Part shown: positions 5,245-5,444 of the stretch, piece by piece | Numbering within the stretch: position 1 is the first letter of the stretch | How the letters are laid out: every line of letters starts with the position of its first letter | Assembly (NCBI GenBank): GCA_030044455.1 | Contig: JASHVU010000021.1 | Location: 1 to 5,444, forward strand | Source of the DNA: Acidobacteriaceae bacterium | GTDB lineage: Bacteria; Acidobacteriota; Terriglobia; Terriglobales; Acidobacteriaceae | Length of the DNA stretch: 5,444 nt | Direction of reading: 5' to 3' | Program-made: the position numbers and the translations under genes | The notes under the pieces: generated by a model | The model's database searches: none | Told to the model about the DNA's origin: nothing | What the model saw: only the letters and a program-made list of their open reading frames with translations

Positions 5245-5444
5245 CAAACTTCGTCTCGGTATTCCCAAAGGCAGCCTGCAGGACGCGACCATCGCCCTCT
5301 TCAAGCGCGCCGGCTGGAACATCTACGCAGACGGACGCTCCTACTTCCCTTCCATCGACGACAAAGAGATTGAGTGTATGCTCATTCGCGCACAAGAGAT
5401 GGCGCGCTACGTCGAACACGGCGTACTCGATGCGGGCCTCACCG
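5237..5444 (+). CDS. hisG: ATP phosphoribosyltransferase (HisG), N-terminal part
   Basis: This starts at GTG 5237-5239 and runs off the right edge after 69 complete codons. A strong GGAGG (5226-5230) lies 6 nt upstream, inside hisI, and the two reading frames overlap by 8 nt, which suggests translational coupling. The protein begins [20 protein letters not shown] after four residues, the first strand and helix of His[21 protein letters not shown], at the end of the visible part, matches the conserved segment that leads into the family's G-L/I-T-G motif. The enzyme joins ATP and PRPP to phosphoribosyl-ATP, the committed first step of histidine synthesis, and is normally inhibited by histidine. 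Whether it is the long form with its own regulatory domain or the short form needing HisZ cannot be told, because the C-terminus is outside the window. Confidence 0.93.
   Translation, partial: MADKLRLGIPKGSLQDATIALFKRAGWNIYADGRSYFPSIDDKEIECMLIRAQEMARYVEHGVLDAGLT

Overview
The window is high-GC bacterial DNA, densely coded, and most likely from an Acidobacteriota-type genome. That lineage is an inference: it rests on the Tat-exported TIM-barrel protein, the GGTGCCCCAGG-type intergenic hairpin and the overall gene style, and no marker gene is present to confirm it.

Layout from left to right. (1) The C-terminal part of an RND (HAE1-type) efflux pump inner-membrane protein enters from the left edge and ends at 986. 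(2) A perfect, bulged hairpin (1016-1052) lies between this gene and a convergent minus-strand gene. (3) That minus-strand gene (1085-1402) encodes a small exported helix-hairpin-helix (ComEA-like) protein. (4) A divergent gap of about 217 bp follows. (5) Next is a Tat-signal protein with an aldo/keto-reductase-like barrel (1620-2597). (6) A large MscS-family channel with a long coiled-coil extramembrane domain occupies 2765-4645. (7) A histidine-biosynthesis operon begins after it. It has a promoter with a consensus -35 box, a 25-codon leader peptide with eight His in ten codons (4723-4800), an attenuator, hisI (4897-5244), and the start of hisG (5237 to the window end).

The most interesting element is the 251-bp gap between the channel gene and hisI. 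It is not empty. It carries a complete classical his attenuator: a His-rich leader ORF, a pause-type hairpin at the end of the His run, an exact 8-bp antiterminator pairing, and a GC-rich terminator with a U run just before hisI. The leader ORF has no Shine-Dalgarno sequence. Its ATG falls about where transcription from the consensus-like promoter should start, which suggests leaderless translation of the sensor peptide. The genes in the window that have good ribosome binding sites (the Tat protein, hisI, hisG) make this contrast clear.

The inferred logic is as follows. When charged tRNA-His is scarce, the ribosome stalls in the His run, the antiterminator forms, and hisI-hisG are transcribed. 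When it is plentiful, the ribosome runs to the stop codon, masks the antiterminator strand, and the terminator forms.
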